Shown: positions 32,706-41,192, counted from the stretch's first letter. The stretch is DNA of 47,049 nucleotides from Alphaproteobacteria bacterium (GCA_016869215.1 VGEP01000032.1:1-47049), one strand, 5' to 3'. Translations and numbers: made by a program. Notes: generated by a model not told the origin, from the letters alone.

Positions 32706-32812
32706 GTCATTCCGGGGCCGGCCGAAGGCCGGAACCCGGAACCCAGAGCGGCCAGCGCGATGCCTGTTTCCCTGGATTCCGGGTCCCGCGCTGCGCGCGG
32801 TCCCGGAATGAC
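32706..32812. repeat. GTCATTCC...GGAATGAC palindromic repeat, copy 3
   Basis: A 107-bp copy with the same ends as the 23130 and 31391 elements and arm-tip palindromes (GGCCGGCCGAAGGCCGG, GCGCTGCGCGC). It begins 11 bp after the acyl-CoA dehydrogenase stop and ends 27 bp before the next start. It could act as a partial terminator or an mRNA-stabilising hairpin. Confidence 0.85.
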
Positions 32813-32839
32813 AACGGAGAGAGCGGGGAGAAAACGTCC

Positions 32840-35164
32840 ATGAAATTCGGAGTGGGCCAGCCGGTGCCGCGGACGGAAGATCCGCGCTTCCTTAAAGGCG
32901 TCGGTCGCTACGTCGGCGACATCGTCCCGCCGAACCTCGCGCACGGCGTGGTCTTGCGCTCGCCGCATGCGCACGCCCGCATCGCGAAGATCGACACCGC
33001 GGCGGCCAAGGCCGCGCCGGGCGCGCTTGCGGTGCTGACCGGCGCCGATGCGCGCGCCGATAACCTCGGCGTGTTGCCTTGCACCGCGCCACCGATTGCA
33101 TTCGGAGGCCCGCCCAAGGCGTTCATGGCGTTGCATCCGATCCTGCCGCACGACCGCGCGCGATTCGTCGGCGAGCCGGTCGCCTTCGTCGTCGCCGAAA
33201 CGCTGAACCAGGCGCGCGACGCGGCCGAGCTGGTGAAGATCGAATACGAGGTGCTGCCCGCCATCGTCTCCACCGGCGAGGCGCACAAGCCAGGCGCACC
33301 ACTGGTCTGGGAAGGTGCGGCCAATAACGTGTGGTTCGCCATGGAGCGCGGCGACAAGTCCGCGACCGACGCGGCCTTCGCGCGCGCGGCGCACGTCGTG
33401 TCTCTGAAGATCGTCAACAACCGCCTGTCGGCGAACTCGATGGAGACGCGGGTCGCGCTCGCCGAATACGATCCGGTCAGCGGCAAGACCACGCTGCACA
33501 CCTCGACGCAGCAGCCGCACAAGGTGCGCGCCGGACTGGCGGGCTCGGTGTTCCGCGAGCCGGAGATGAAGTTCCGCGTGGTCAGCCCCGATGTCGGCGG
33601 CGGCTTCGGCATGAAGGGCGGCGTGTTCCCCGAGGACGCGCTGGTGTGCTGGGGCGCGCGCAAGACCGGCCGCCCGGTGAAATGGACCGCCGAGCGCTCC
33701 GAAGGCATCATGACCGACTGCCACGGCCGCGACAGCGTGAGCGAGGCTTCGCTCGCGCTTGACAAGGACGGCAAGTTCCTGGGGCTGCGAGTCAGCACCA
33801 ACTACTGCCAGGGCGCCTATCTCGCGCCGAGCGCGGGCGTGCCTGCCGGCATGGGCTCGATGGCCTACACCAATGTCTACGACATACCGGCGGCGCACAT
33901 CGCGCTGCGCGCGGTCTATACCAACACCACCTGGGTCGGCCCCTATCGCGGCGCGGGCAAGCCCGAGGCGATCTACGTGATGGAGCGCCTGGTCGAGCGC
34001 GCGGCGCACGAGATGAACATCGACCCGGTCGACATCCGCCGCAAGAACTACATCCGACCGGCCGCGGTGCCCTACAAGACCCAGCTCGTGCTGGTGCACG
34101 ACAGCGCCAACTACGAGGCGGTGATGGACCGCGCGGTCGAAGTTTCGGACTGGAAGGGTTACGGCAAACGCAAGGCGGAATCGAAGAGGAACGGCAAGCT
34201 GCGCGGCCGCGGCGTCGCCTACTTCATGGAAATCTGCGGCCCGTTCAACGACCGCATGGAAATCCGCTTCGACGAGAACGGCACCGTCACCGTCGTGTCG
34301 GGCACACACAGCCATGGCCAGGGCCACGAGACGGTCTATGCCCAGATGATCACGGAATGGCTCGGGGTCGACTTCAAGTCGGTGCGGATGATCCAGGGCG
34401 ACACTGATCAAGTGGCGTTCGGCCGCGGCACCTACGGCTCGCGCAGCATGACCATCGGCGGATCGGCGCTGCGCAATGCCGCCGACGTGCTGATCGAGAA
34501 GGCCAAAAAAATGGCAGGGCACGTGCTGGAGGCCGCGGCAAGCGACATCCAGTTTGCCGAAGGCAAGTTCACCGTCGTCGGCACCGACAAGTCGATCATG
34601 CTGGTGGACCTGGCCAAGGAGTCCTATACGCCGGTCGGCTGGCCGGGAGAATTCGGCGTCGGCCTCGAAGCCGTCGGCACCTTCACGCCGACGCGCTCCA
34701 ACTTCGCCAACGGCTTCCACATCTGCGAGGTCGAGGTCGATCCCGACACCGGCGACGTCAAGATCGACCGCTATGTGGGCGTCGACGACTCCGGCGTCAT
34801 CATCAATCCGCTGCTGTTCGAGGGCCAAATCCACGGTGGGCTCGCCATGGGCATCGGTCAGGCGCTGCTGGAGCACGTCGCCTTCGACGCCGATACGGGG
34901 CAACTGCTCGCCGGTTCGTTCATGGACTACTCCATGCCCAAGGCCGGGCATTTCGCCTGGTTCGACATGCACGAATTGCCGGACTTCTGCCGCTCCAATC
35001 CCATCGGCGTGAAGGGCGCGGGCGAGAGCGGCACCGTCGGCGCGCCGCCGACCGTCATCAACGCCATTGTCGACGCGCTGCGCGACTACGGCGTGAAGGA
35101 CGTGCCGATGCCGGCGACGCCGCTGCGCGTGTGGCAGGCGATGCAAGAGGCGCGCGTGTCGTGA
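32840..35164 (+). CDS. Molybdenum hydroxylase large subunit, set 3 (no adjacent small subunits)
   Basis: A 774-residue Mo subunit more divergent than the other two: GQPVPRTEDPRFLKGVGRYVGD, SPDVGGGFGMKGGVFPED, loop VGPYRGAGK (about 367) and catalytic Glu in KGAGESG (about 725). The start of the loop differs from the GTYRGPGR of sets 1 and 2, pointing to another substrate class. The start is ATG 32840, with GGAG about 10 nt upstream. It lacks neighbouring 2Fe-2S and FAD genes in the window. It lies between the acyl-CoA dehydrogenase and a luciferase-like oxidoreductase gene. Confidence 0.9.
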   Translation: MKFGVGQPVPRTEDPRFLKGVGRYVGDIVPPNLAHGVVLRSPHAHARIAKIDTAAAKAAPGALAVLTGADARADNLGVLPCTAPPIAFGGPPKAFMALHPILPHDRARFVGEPVAFVVAETLNQARDAAELVKIEYEVLPAIVSTGEAHKPGAPLVWEGAANNVWFAMERGDKSATDAAFARAAHVVSLKIVNNRLSANSMETRVALAEYDPVSGKTTLHTSTQQPHKVRAGLAGSVFREPEMKFRVVSPDVGGGFGMKGGVFPEDALVCWGARKTGRPVKWTAERSEGIMTDCHGRDSVSEASLALDKDGKFLGLRVSTNYCQGAYLAPSAGVPAGMGSMAYTNVYDIPAAHIALRAVYTNTTWVGPYRGAGKPEAIYVMERLVERAAHEMNIDPVDIRRKNYIRPAAVPYKTQLVLVHDSANYEAVMDRAVEVSDWKGYGKRKAESKRNGKLRGRGVAYFMEICGPFNDRMEIRFDENGTVTVVSGTHSHGQGHETVYAQMITEWLGVDFKSVRMIQGDTDQVAFGRGTYGSRSMTIGGSALRNAADVLIEKAKKMAGHVLEAAASDIQFAEGKFTVVGTDKSIMLVDLAKESYTPVGWPGEFGVGLEAVGTFTPTRSNFANGFHICEVEVDPDTGDVKIDRYVGVDDSGVIINPLLFEGQIHGGLAMGIGQALLEHVAFDADTGQLLAGSFMDYSMPKAGHFAWFDMHELPDFCRSNPIGVKGAGESGTVGAPPTVINAIVDALRDYGVKDVPMPATPLRVWQAMQEARVS

Positions 35165-35217
35165 TATACGACACGCCCGCGCGTCTTCTGTCGGCGGACA
35201 ACTTGGGACCGAATTGA

Positions 35218-36252
35218 ATGGCCTTGGAATTCGGAGTGTTCGATCACGTCGACCGCAACGACCTGCCGCTGTCGCGATTCTACGAGGACCGGCTGAAGCT
35301 GATCGAGGCCTACGACCGCGCCGGCATCTACGGCTACCATTGCGCCGAGCACCATTCGACGCCGCTCGGCATGTCGCCTTCGCCCAACGTGTTCCTTGCC
35401 GCGGTGGCGCAGCGCACCAAACAACTTCGTTTCGGCCCGCTGGTCTATACGCTTGCACTGTACCACCCGCTGCGGCTCGCGGAAGAAATCTGCATGCTCG
35501 ACCAGGTGAGCCGGGGCCGGCTTCAACTGGGCGTCGGCAAGGGCATTTCGCCGATCGAAGTGGGCTACTACGGCATCGACTTCAGGAACGCCGACAAGAT
35601 GTTTTCCGAAGCGCTGAAAATCGTGCTGCAGGCGCTGACGACAAAGCGGGTCGATTTCCAGGGCGAGTTTTTCCGCTACAGCAACGTGCCGTTCGACGTC
35701 GAGGCGTTCCAGAAGCCGCATCCGCCGCTGTGGTACGGCGTGATCACACCCGACAGCGCCGAACGCTCGGCGCTTGCCGGATACAACATCGTCGCCAACG
35801 GGCCGGCCAAGGTGTTCGCTGCCATCACCGAGCGATACCGCGCAACGTACAAGTCGCCGCCGGGCGCGGCCGGATATCCGAAGCTCGGGCTGAACCGTTT
35901 CATCGTCCTCGCGGACACCGACGCCGACGCGCTCGACATCGGGCGGCGCGCCTATCGCCGCTGGTATTCGAACTTCATGATGCTCTGGCGCAAGCACAAC
36001 ACCGCGCCGACCAACGTCGCCTATCCGCCGGAGCTCGACGGCCAGATCGCACTCGGCGTCGCCGCGGTCGGCACGCCCGCCACCGTGCTGAACAGCCTGC
36101 GCGCGCAGCTTGCCGAGTCGGGCGCGAACTATCTGGTCTGCCGCTTCGCATTCGGCGATCTCTCGCTCGCCGAATCGCTGCGCTCGCTCAACCTGTTTCA
36201 GCGCAACGTCATGCCGGCGCTGCGCGAGAGCGCGCCGGTCGCGGCGGAGTAG
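35218..36252 (+). CDS. LLM-class flavin-dependent oxidoreductase (luciferase-like)
   Basis: A 344-residue protein of the bacterial-luciferase-like monooxygenase family. The segments EFGVFDHVDR, AEHHSTPLGMSPSPNVFLAAVAQRT, LYHPLRLAEEICMLDQVSRGRLQLGVGKG and PPLWYGVI follow the family order with the FMN/F420 barrel motifs. These enzymes use reduced flavin and O2 to hydroxylate or cleave small molecules. The 54-bp spacing from the third Mo-subunit gene suggests one operon. The flavin donor is not encoded nearby. It converges with the DUF1080 gene, and a palindromic repeat lies between them. Confidence 0.85.
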   Translation: MALEFGVFDHVDRNDLPLSRFYEDRLKLIEAYDRAGIYGYHCAEHHSTPLGMSPSPNVFLAAVAQRTKQLRFGPLVYTLALYHPLRLAEEICMLDQVSRGRLQLGVGKGISPIEVGYYGIDFRNADKMFSEALKIVLQALTTKRVDFQGEFFRYSNVPFDVEAFQKPHPPLWYGVITPDSAERSALAGYNIVANGPAKVFAAITERYRATYKSPPGAAGYPKLGLNRFIVLADTDADALDIGRRAYRRWYSNFMMLWRKHNTAPTNVAYPPELDGQIALGVAAVGTPATVLNSLRAQLAESGANYLVCRFAFGDLSLAESLRSLNLFQRNVMPALRESAPVAAE

Positions 36253-36270
36253 TGCATTCTTGAGCGAAGA

Positions 36271-36330
36271 AACCGGGGTCCCGGGTCGGCAGCGCGTCAT
36301 TTCATGCCGCGCTGCGCCCGGGACACGGGG
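36271..36330. repeat. Palindromic repeat between convergent genes (possible terminator)
   Basis: CCGGGTCGGCAGCGCG faces CGCGCTGCGCCCGGG, giving a stable stem between the ends of the LLM oxidoreductase and DUF1080 genes. There is no T-tract, so an intrinsic terminator is uncertain. It belongs to the dispersed repeats of this chromosome. Confidence 0.5.
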
Positions 36331-36341
36331 CTGCCGAACAA

Positions 36342-36941
36342 TCAGATCGGCTTGATCGCGACCTTGCGGAACTTGATCGTGCCGCTGCCGTGCTGGAGCG
36401 TGATCGGGCCCTCCTCGAACATCTCGTTGCGCAACCGCGCCGTCTCCTTGCCGTTGAGCACAACGACGATCTCGCGGCCCTTCACGGTGATCTCGAAGGT
36501 GTTCCACTTGCCGCCGGCCTTCGGCATCGGATTGACCTCGGCGAACCGCACGATCGCGCCGGTGCCGTAGGTCGGGTCCTTGCGCTGGTCGAAGATGTTG
36601 GCCTCGTAGCAGGACCGGTCGGTGATCACTTCCGGATTCTGGCAGCGCATGAAGATGCCGCTGTTGGCGTCGTCGCTGGACCAGAACTCGACGTAGATCT
36701 GGAAGTCCTTGTACTTCGCCTTGGTGACGAGATGCGCCGGCGCCTTTCTGGTGCGCTTGTCGGCGACGATGGCGCCGTCCTCGACCCGCCAGTTGGTCTC
36801 GCCGACCTTGTTCCACTGGTCGCCGATGGTCTTGCCGTCGAACAGGCTGATCCAGCCCGGACCGGACTGCGCGGACGCCGGAGCGGCTGCGAAGAAGGCG
36901 GCAACGGCGAAGCCCGCCGCAAGCGCGATGGCGCGATGCAT
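36342..36941 (-). CDS. Secreted DUF1080 protein (concanavalin-like fold)
   Basis: A 199-residue protein with a clean signal peptide (about 1-24, ending ASAQ) and a DUF1080 domain: WISLFDGKTIGDQWN, ANSGIFMRC and GKWNTFEITVKGREIVVVLNG. DUF1080 (3-keto-disaccharide hydrolase-like) domains have a concanavalin-like jelly-roll fold and include glycosidase-type enzymes. It should be periplasmic or exported. It is transcribed alone, convergent with the LLM gene. A sugar-related role would tie it to the Gfo/isomerase genes, but they are about 18 kb away. Confidence 0.8.
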   Translation of the reverse strand: MHRAIALAAGFAVAAFFAAAPASAQSGPGWISLFDGKTIGDQWNKVGETNWRVEDGAIVADKRTRKAPAHLVTKAKYKDFQIYVEFWSSDDANSGIFMRCQNPEVITDRSCYEANIFDQRKDPTYGTGAIVRFAEVNPMPKAGGKWNTFEITVKGREIVVVLNGKETARLRNEMFEEGPITLQHGSGTIKFRKVAIKPI

Positions 36942-37118
36942 GGGTTGAGTCCTCCCTGGATTGCTATCGTTTGGTTTCTGGACAAAACAGCCGTTGGCGG
37001 CTGTGAAAGCTTCTTGCCGGTGGCGCCGGAAAATAAATCATGCATCGCATGGTAGAGCCATTCGCGCCGCTCTGGAAGCCGGTCGCGCGCGGCGGTAGCG
37101 TGAGCGCGGGAGTTCGAG

Positions 37119-38483
37119 ATGAGCGGTTACGACTACCGGCCCTTCCTGCCGCCGCCCGGCACGTCCAAGATCGCGGGCCCAACGCCGCGCGCCCACACCG
37201 AGGGGCGGACCAAGAACAACGCCCGCGCCCAGGGCATGTTCGCCAAGTGGGCGCAGATGGCGAGCGAGCCGTTCCGCGGCATCACCACGGACGGCAATCC
37301 CATCGCGGGCCTGTTTGAACGCAAGCCGGAGGGCGCGCCGACGCTCGCCATGATCGAAGCGGTCAACGCGCTGCTGGCCCGCATGTCGAGCGAGCAGAAA
37401 AAGGCGTCGTGCTTTCCCGTCGATTCGCCGCAATGGCGGCGCTGGCAGAACACCGAGCTGTTCCTCGAAGACTACGGCCTGCGTCTCGACGAAGTAGGCG
37501 AGCCGCTGCGCGAAGCCACGATGGCGGTGCTTCGCGCCAGCCTGAGCCCGCACGGCTACGAGCTGTCGCGCAACACGATGAAGCTCAACCGCTTCCTCGG
37601 CGACCTGGTCGGCGGGCCGGACGTCATGGGCGAGTGGAGCTACACGTTCTGCCTGTTCGGCGAACCGTCGGCGAGCGAACCTTGGGGCTGGCAGTACTTC
37701 GGGCATCATCTGGTGATCAACTGCTTCGTGTTCGGCGAGCAGATGACCATCACGCCGGCATTCTGGGGCGCCGAGCCGAGCTTCGCCGACCATGGGCCGT
37801 TCAAGGGCATCCATCTGTTCCAGGACGAGGAGCGCGCGGGACTGACGCTGATGCGCTCGTTCAGCGAGGCGCAGCAAAAGCGTGCCATCGTCTATCATTC
37901 GATGATGGGCGGCGACCTGCCGGAAGGCCGGCGGCATTTCGCCGACAATCTGCATCTCGGCGGCGCGTACCAGGACAACCGCGTGGTGCCCTACGAGGGC
38001 CTGAAGGGCACGGAGCTGTCGGCGCTGCAGCGGCGCAACCTGCTCGACCTCGTGGAGAAATACTACGGCGTGCTGCCGCACGGACCGCGCGCCGCGCGCA
38101 TGGCGGAAATGGAGCGGCACCTGGCCGACACGCATTTCTGCTGGATCGGCGGCTTCTCCGAGGAAAGCCCGTTCTATTACCGGGTGCAGAGCCCGGTGAC
38201 GTTCATCGAGTTCGACCACCACGCCGGCGTGTTCCTGACCAACCCGGAGCCGGCGAAGTTCCACGTCCACACCATCGTGCGCACGCCGAACGGCAACGAC
38301 TACGGCTTCGATCTGCTGCGGCAGCACTACCGGACGTCGCCGCATCACAAGCACGATCACGGCGGCGGCGGGCATCATCATCACCACGGCGATGGCGACC
38401 GTCACCATCATCATGGGGATGGGAAGCACGATCACCATCACGGCAATGGCGATCACGGGTCTCATCACCACAACAAGACGTGA
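37119..38483 (+). CDS. DUF3500 family protein with a histidine-rich C-terminal tail
   Basis: A 454-residue protein with the DUF3500 core WGWQYFGHHLVINCFVFGEQM, TPAFWGAEPSFADHG and HTIVRTPNGNDYG. The last ~45 residues are a low-complexity His/Gly/Asp tail (HHHHHGDGDRHHHHGDG pattern, more than 15 His), typical of nickel, cobalt or zinc storage or delivery tails. No signal peptide is present, so it is probably cytoplasmic. The core contains conserved His pairs but no assigned chemistry. GGAG lies about 7 nt upstream of the start. The tail is the strongest clue to metal dependence; no metal gene adjoins it here. Confidence 0.75.
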   Translation: MSGYDYRPFLPPPGTSKIAGPTPRAHTEGRTKNNARAQGMFAKWAQMASEPFRGITTDGNPIAGLFERKPEGAPTLAMIEAVNALLARMSSEQKKASCFPVDSPQWRRWQNTELFLEDYGLRLDEVGEPLREATMAVLRASLSPHGYELSRNTMKLNRFLGDLVGGPDVMGEWSYTFCLFGEPSASEPWGWQYFGHHLVINCFVFGEQMTITPAFWGAEPSFADHGPFKGIHLFQDEERAGLTLMRSFSEAQQKRAIVYHSMMGGDLPEGRRHFADNLHLGGAYQDNRVVPYEGLKGTELSALQRRNLLDLVEKYYGVLPHGPRAARMAEMERHLADTHFCWIGGFSEESPFYYRVQSPVTFIEFDHHAGVFLTNPEPAKFHVHTIVRTPNGNDYGFDLLRQHYRTSPHHKHDHGGGGHHHHHGDGDRHHHHGDGKHDHHHGNGDHGSHHHNKT

Positions 38484-38527
38484 CGGCGCACGGAATCGCT
38501 TGCCGTCCATCCAGTCCTCTTCGATTG

Positions 38528-39553
38528 TCAAACAGCCAAACGGGATCGTCCGCGGACTTTGAGGGCGCCGCGGAGCCCTGCTCCTTTTTCCGTCCCCCGG
38601 ACAAAGCCCGAGGGGATGGAGCGCCGAGCGGCGCCCTTTCTCAAGTTCCCCGCTTCGGCCTTCCGGCTTCGGCGAGGGCGCTCCCGTAACGCGTAGACGT
38701 CCGAGAACCCGCCGATGTGCGGCGTGACGATCACGTTCGGCATGGTCCAGAGCGGATTGTCCTGCGGCAGCGGCTCCTTGGCATGGGCGTCGAGGGCTGC
38801 GCCCGCGATCTTCTTTTCGTTCAGCGCGCGGATCAGCGCGTCCTCGTCGAGCACGCCGCCGCGCGCCAGGTTGATGAGATGCGCGGAGGGCTTCATCGCC
38901 GACAACACCTCGTAATTGACGATGTTGCGGGTGTCGGCTTCGAGCGGCACCAGCAGCACGAAGTAGTCGAGCTCCTTCACGGCCTCGACGATCTGAGCGC
39001 GCGAATAGATTTTGTCGAATCCCGGGATCGGCCGGTCGGTGCGCGAGATGCCGGTGACGCGCATGTTGAAAGCCTTGAAGCGCGGCGCCATGTCCTCGGC
39101 GATGGCGCCGAGGCCGAGGATGCCGACGGTCTTTTCCGCAAGCAGCGCGCCGGGCCAGCGCACCCATGACTTCTCGGCGCGCTGGCGCTCGATGCGGCGG
39201 AAGTCGCGCGTCAATGCGAGCATGGTGAGGAACGCCATCTCCGAGATCGGCGCGCCGTGGATGCCGCGCACCGCGGTGACGATCACGTCCTTGCCGAGAT
39301 GGGGTGAGTCGGTGATGCCGTCGGTGCCGGTGCCGAGCGAATGCACCCACTTGAGCCGCGGCGTGTCCTTGAAGAAGTCCTGCTTCGCCTGCGGACCGAA
39401 GCACATGACGATGTCGGCCCAGCCGGCGTGCTGGATCGCCTCGTCGCGCGTGCCGAAGGTCTTGATGGTGAGTTCGGGATGGCGCGGGGCGAGATACTTC
39501 TCGTAGCCGGAGCGCGTGGGTTCGGGATGGGTGAGGAAGATGAGGAGGTTCAT
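38528..39553 (-). CDS. D-2-hydroxyacid dehydrogenase with its C-terminus replaced by repeat DNA
   Basis: A 341-residue NAD-dependent D-2-hydroxyacid dehydrogenase: GILGLGAIAEDMAPRF (nucleotide fold), NLARGGVLDEDALIRAL (catalytic Arg region), Glu in DAHAKEPLP and the catalytic His in TPHIGGFSD. The expected C-terminal helix, normally about 25-30 residues after TPHIGG, is missing. The frame instead runs about 50 Arg/Gly-rich residues through a repeat element at 38546-38695 to a stop at 38528. The active-site residues remain, but folding may be impaired. It converges with the DUF3500 gene. Confidence 0.75.
   Translation of the reverse strand: MNLLIFLTHPEPTRSGYEKYLAPRHPELTIKTFGTRDEAIQHAGWADIVMCFGPQAKQDFFKDTPRLKWVHSLGTGTDGITDSPHLGKDVIVTAVRGIHGAPISEMAFLTMLALTRDFRRIERQRAEKSWVRWPGALLAEKTVGILGLGAIAEDMAPRFKAFNMRVTGISRTDRPIPGFDKIYSRAQIVEAVKELDYFVLLVPLEADTRNIVNYEVLSAMKPSAHLINLARGGVLDEDALIRALNEKKIAGAALDAHAKEPLPQDNPLWTMPNVIVTPHIGGFSDVYALRERPRRSRKAEAGNLRKGAARRSIPSGFVRGTEKGAGLRGALKVRGRSRLAV
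38546..38695. repeat. Repeat element inserted at the 3' end of the dehydrogenase gene
   Basis: The block contains GAGGGCGCCGCGGAGCCCTGC, TTTTTCCGTCCCCCGGACAAAG, GGATGGAGCGCCGAGCGGCGCCC and CTTCGGCCTTCCGGCTTCGGC arms, a string of short hairpins unlike coding DNA of the family. Its left part supplies the abnormal C-terminal codons of the dehydrogenase. The exact ends are uncertain to about 15 bp. Confidence 0.6.
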
Positions 39554-39595
39554 GGGAGGCGGGAATGGAAGGGAGGACTACGCACTTGTTCGGAT

Positions 39596-39800
39596 TTCTC
39601 CCTCTCCCCGCATAGCACGTCGAAGACGGGCGTGAACGCCCTTTCGCTGGGGATAGGGCCGGGGTGAGGGGGCGTCACCACGACTCTGAGCGTCTCAGAC
39701 TCGTTGAAGCTCCCCTCACCCGACCGCCCATAGCGCGTCGAAAGACGCGCGTGAACGCGCTTGTGGGCGGTCGACCTCTCCCCGCAAGCGGGGAGAGGTG
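39596..39800. repeat. CTCTCCCCGC/GCGGGGAGAG-type intergenic repeats (two units)
   Basis: Two related units fill the 266-bp gap: about 39596-39673 (CTCCCTCTCCCCGC ... CGGGGTGAGGG) and 39711-39800 (CCCCTCACCCGACCGCCC ... GGGCGGTCGACCTCTCCCCGCAAGCGGGGAGAGG). Each has internal palindromes with a CGTCGAAGAC / CGTGAACGC core. No ORF of merit lies here. They separate the ends of the dehydrogenase upstream region and the pita-bread gene. Confidence 0.7.
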
Positions 39801-39819
39801 ACGGAGTGTGCCGCGCCGC

Positions 39820-41019
39820 TCAAGCCACCTCCACCACTTCCTCCGGGAAGTAGTGAATGCGGCCCATCGGACCGTTGCCGCCGATGATGTAGTTGTCGCA
39901 CAGCCAGTTCAGGTACCCGCCGTGGGCGTAGGTCGGGTGCACGACGATGTTCATGTCCTTCTCGATGGTCCACGGCTCGTCGTTGCGGATCAGCGGGCGC
40001 TCGACGAGGTCGTAGCCCTGACCGTGGCAGTAGAGCCGCGCTTCCTCCGGCCGGCCGTTCTTGCGCATGAAGGCGTTGAACGTGTCCCAGATGTCCTTGC
40101 AGGACGCGCCGGGCTTGAGCATGTCGAGCGTGAGCTTGCGCGACTCCATGCAGAAGGCGAGCTCGTCCTTCATCGCCTGCGGCACCTTCACGCCGACGAC
40201 GCAGGAACGGCCGAGCTCGGTGTACATGCCGCCGGGCCCGGAATCCTCCACCAGCAGCGCGACCTGATCGCCCTTCTGAATCACGCGGTTCTGCACGTGG
40301 CGCTGGCCGAACTTGCCTGGCTGGCCGAGCGGCATGGAGGCGCAGAGATAGATGCCGTTCTCCGAGCCGTTGCGGCCGCTGTACTCCTGGGCGATCGCGG
40401 CCACATCGCGGTCGCGCATGCCGGGCTTGATCGCGGCGAACGCCGCCTTCATCGCGCCGTCCTGCATGATCGCGGCGCGGCGGACCAGCTCCATCTCCTC
40501 CGGGCTCTTGATCACCTTGATGCGGTCGACCATCTCGCTGGCGTCGACGTAGCGCGCCTGCGGGAACTTCTTCATGATGAAGTCGCCCATGGCGAACGAC
40601 ATCTGGTAGATGCCGACGAAGCCGATTGACGCCTTGGCGTAAGGCGCGAGCGCCTTCGCGGCCAGCTCCGGATCGTAGTATTGCGTGTAGTGCGCGGACT
40701 CGTAGCTCGGCGTGGTGAGGATGCGCTTGACCCCGCGCCAGACGTCGCGCTCCGGCGGCCGGTCGCCGCCAAACGGCCCCTGCATCACCACCGTCATCTC
40801 GTCGTCGGCGGGGAAGATCACCGTGTTGGGATAGCCGTTGGTGGCCGGCATGTCGGTGAACCACTTCACGTAGCCGCCCATGTGGTCGTTGTTGTTCTGC
40901 ATCAGCAGAACGTCGACGCCCTCGCGCTTCATCGCGGCGCGCGTTGCGGCCCAGCGCCGCTCCAGCTCCGCGGTCGAAATCGGCGTCTGCAGGCGCTCGC
41001 TCAGTCCATTGCCAGCCAT
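39820..41019 (-). CDS. M24/creatinase-family pita-bread protein with altered metal ligands
   Basis: A 399-residue protein with an N-terminal creatinase domain (about 1-180) and a C-terminal pita-bread domain. The segment where two Asp ligands are expected reads VEDSGPGGMYTELGRS; CHGQGYD keeps a His; the Glu before Pro is His (VVHPTY); no final TEDG is found. It is therefore unlikely to be a di-metal Xaa-Pro peptidase. A creatinase-like, metal-free amidohydrolase or C-N/ether hydrolase is more likely. ATG 41019 has an excellent AGGAGG 5 nt upstream, overriding a longer open frame to 41085. It is the third such protein in the window. Confidence 0.78.
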   Translation of the reverse strand: MAGNGLSERLQTPISTAELERRWAATRAAMKREGVDVLLMQNNNDHMGGYVKWFTDMPATNGYPNTVIFPADDEMTVVMQGPFGGDRPPERDVWRGVKRILTTPSYESAHYTQYYDPELAAKALAPYAKASIGFVGIYQMSFAMGDFIMKKFPQARYVDASEMVDRIKVIKSPEEMELVRRAAIMQDGAMKAAFAAIKPGMRDRDVAAIAQEYSGRNGSENGIYLCASMPLGQPGKFGQRHVQNRVIQKGDQVALLVEDSGPGGMYTELGRSCVVGVKVPQAMKDELAFCMESRKLTLDMLKPGASCKDIWDTFNAFMRKNGRPEEARLYCHGQGYDLVERPLIRNDEPWTIEKDMNIVVHPTYAHGGYLNWLCDNYIIGGNGPMGRIHYFPEEVVEVA

Positions 41020-41192
41020 CCGTTCCTCCTTTATCGCACTTTCAATTTTCTTAACACATTGACCCAGAACGACAAATCGGCACAATGCCGATCACGGAAA
41101 CTTTTCCGGCCGGTGTTGCGTTACCGATTCCGTCAAAAAGCCTTCTTGTATAGTTCATATCTGAGGGGGCCGTCCCTGAGTGCCGTATCCCA

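Noticed and set aside
23268-35164. Aerobic carbon monoxide dehydrogenase (CoxMSL) assignment
   Set aside because: None of the three large subunits has the AYxCSFR active-site loop of CO dehydrogenase; they have YRGPGR or YRGAGK, as in other molybdenum hydroxylases.
31382-35458. Very long minus-strand ORF (1358 codons)
   Set aside because: Antisense to an acyl-CoA dehydrogenase and a Mo subunit with clear motifs; a stop-poor shadow frame of high-GC DNA with no domain.
38360-38480. CAT/CAC-rich run as a tandem repeat or CRISPR-like array
   Set aside because: It is the His-rich tail of the DUF3500 protein in frame, with irregular units and no spacers.
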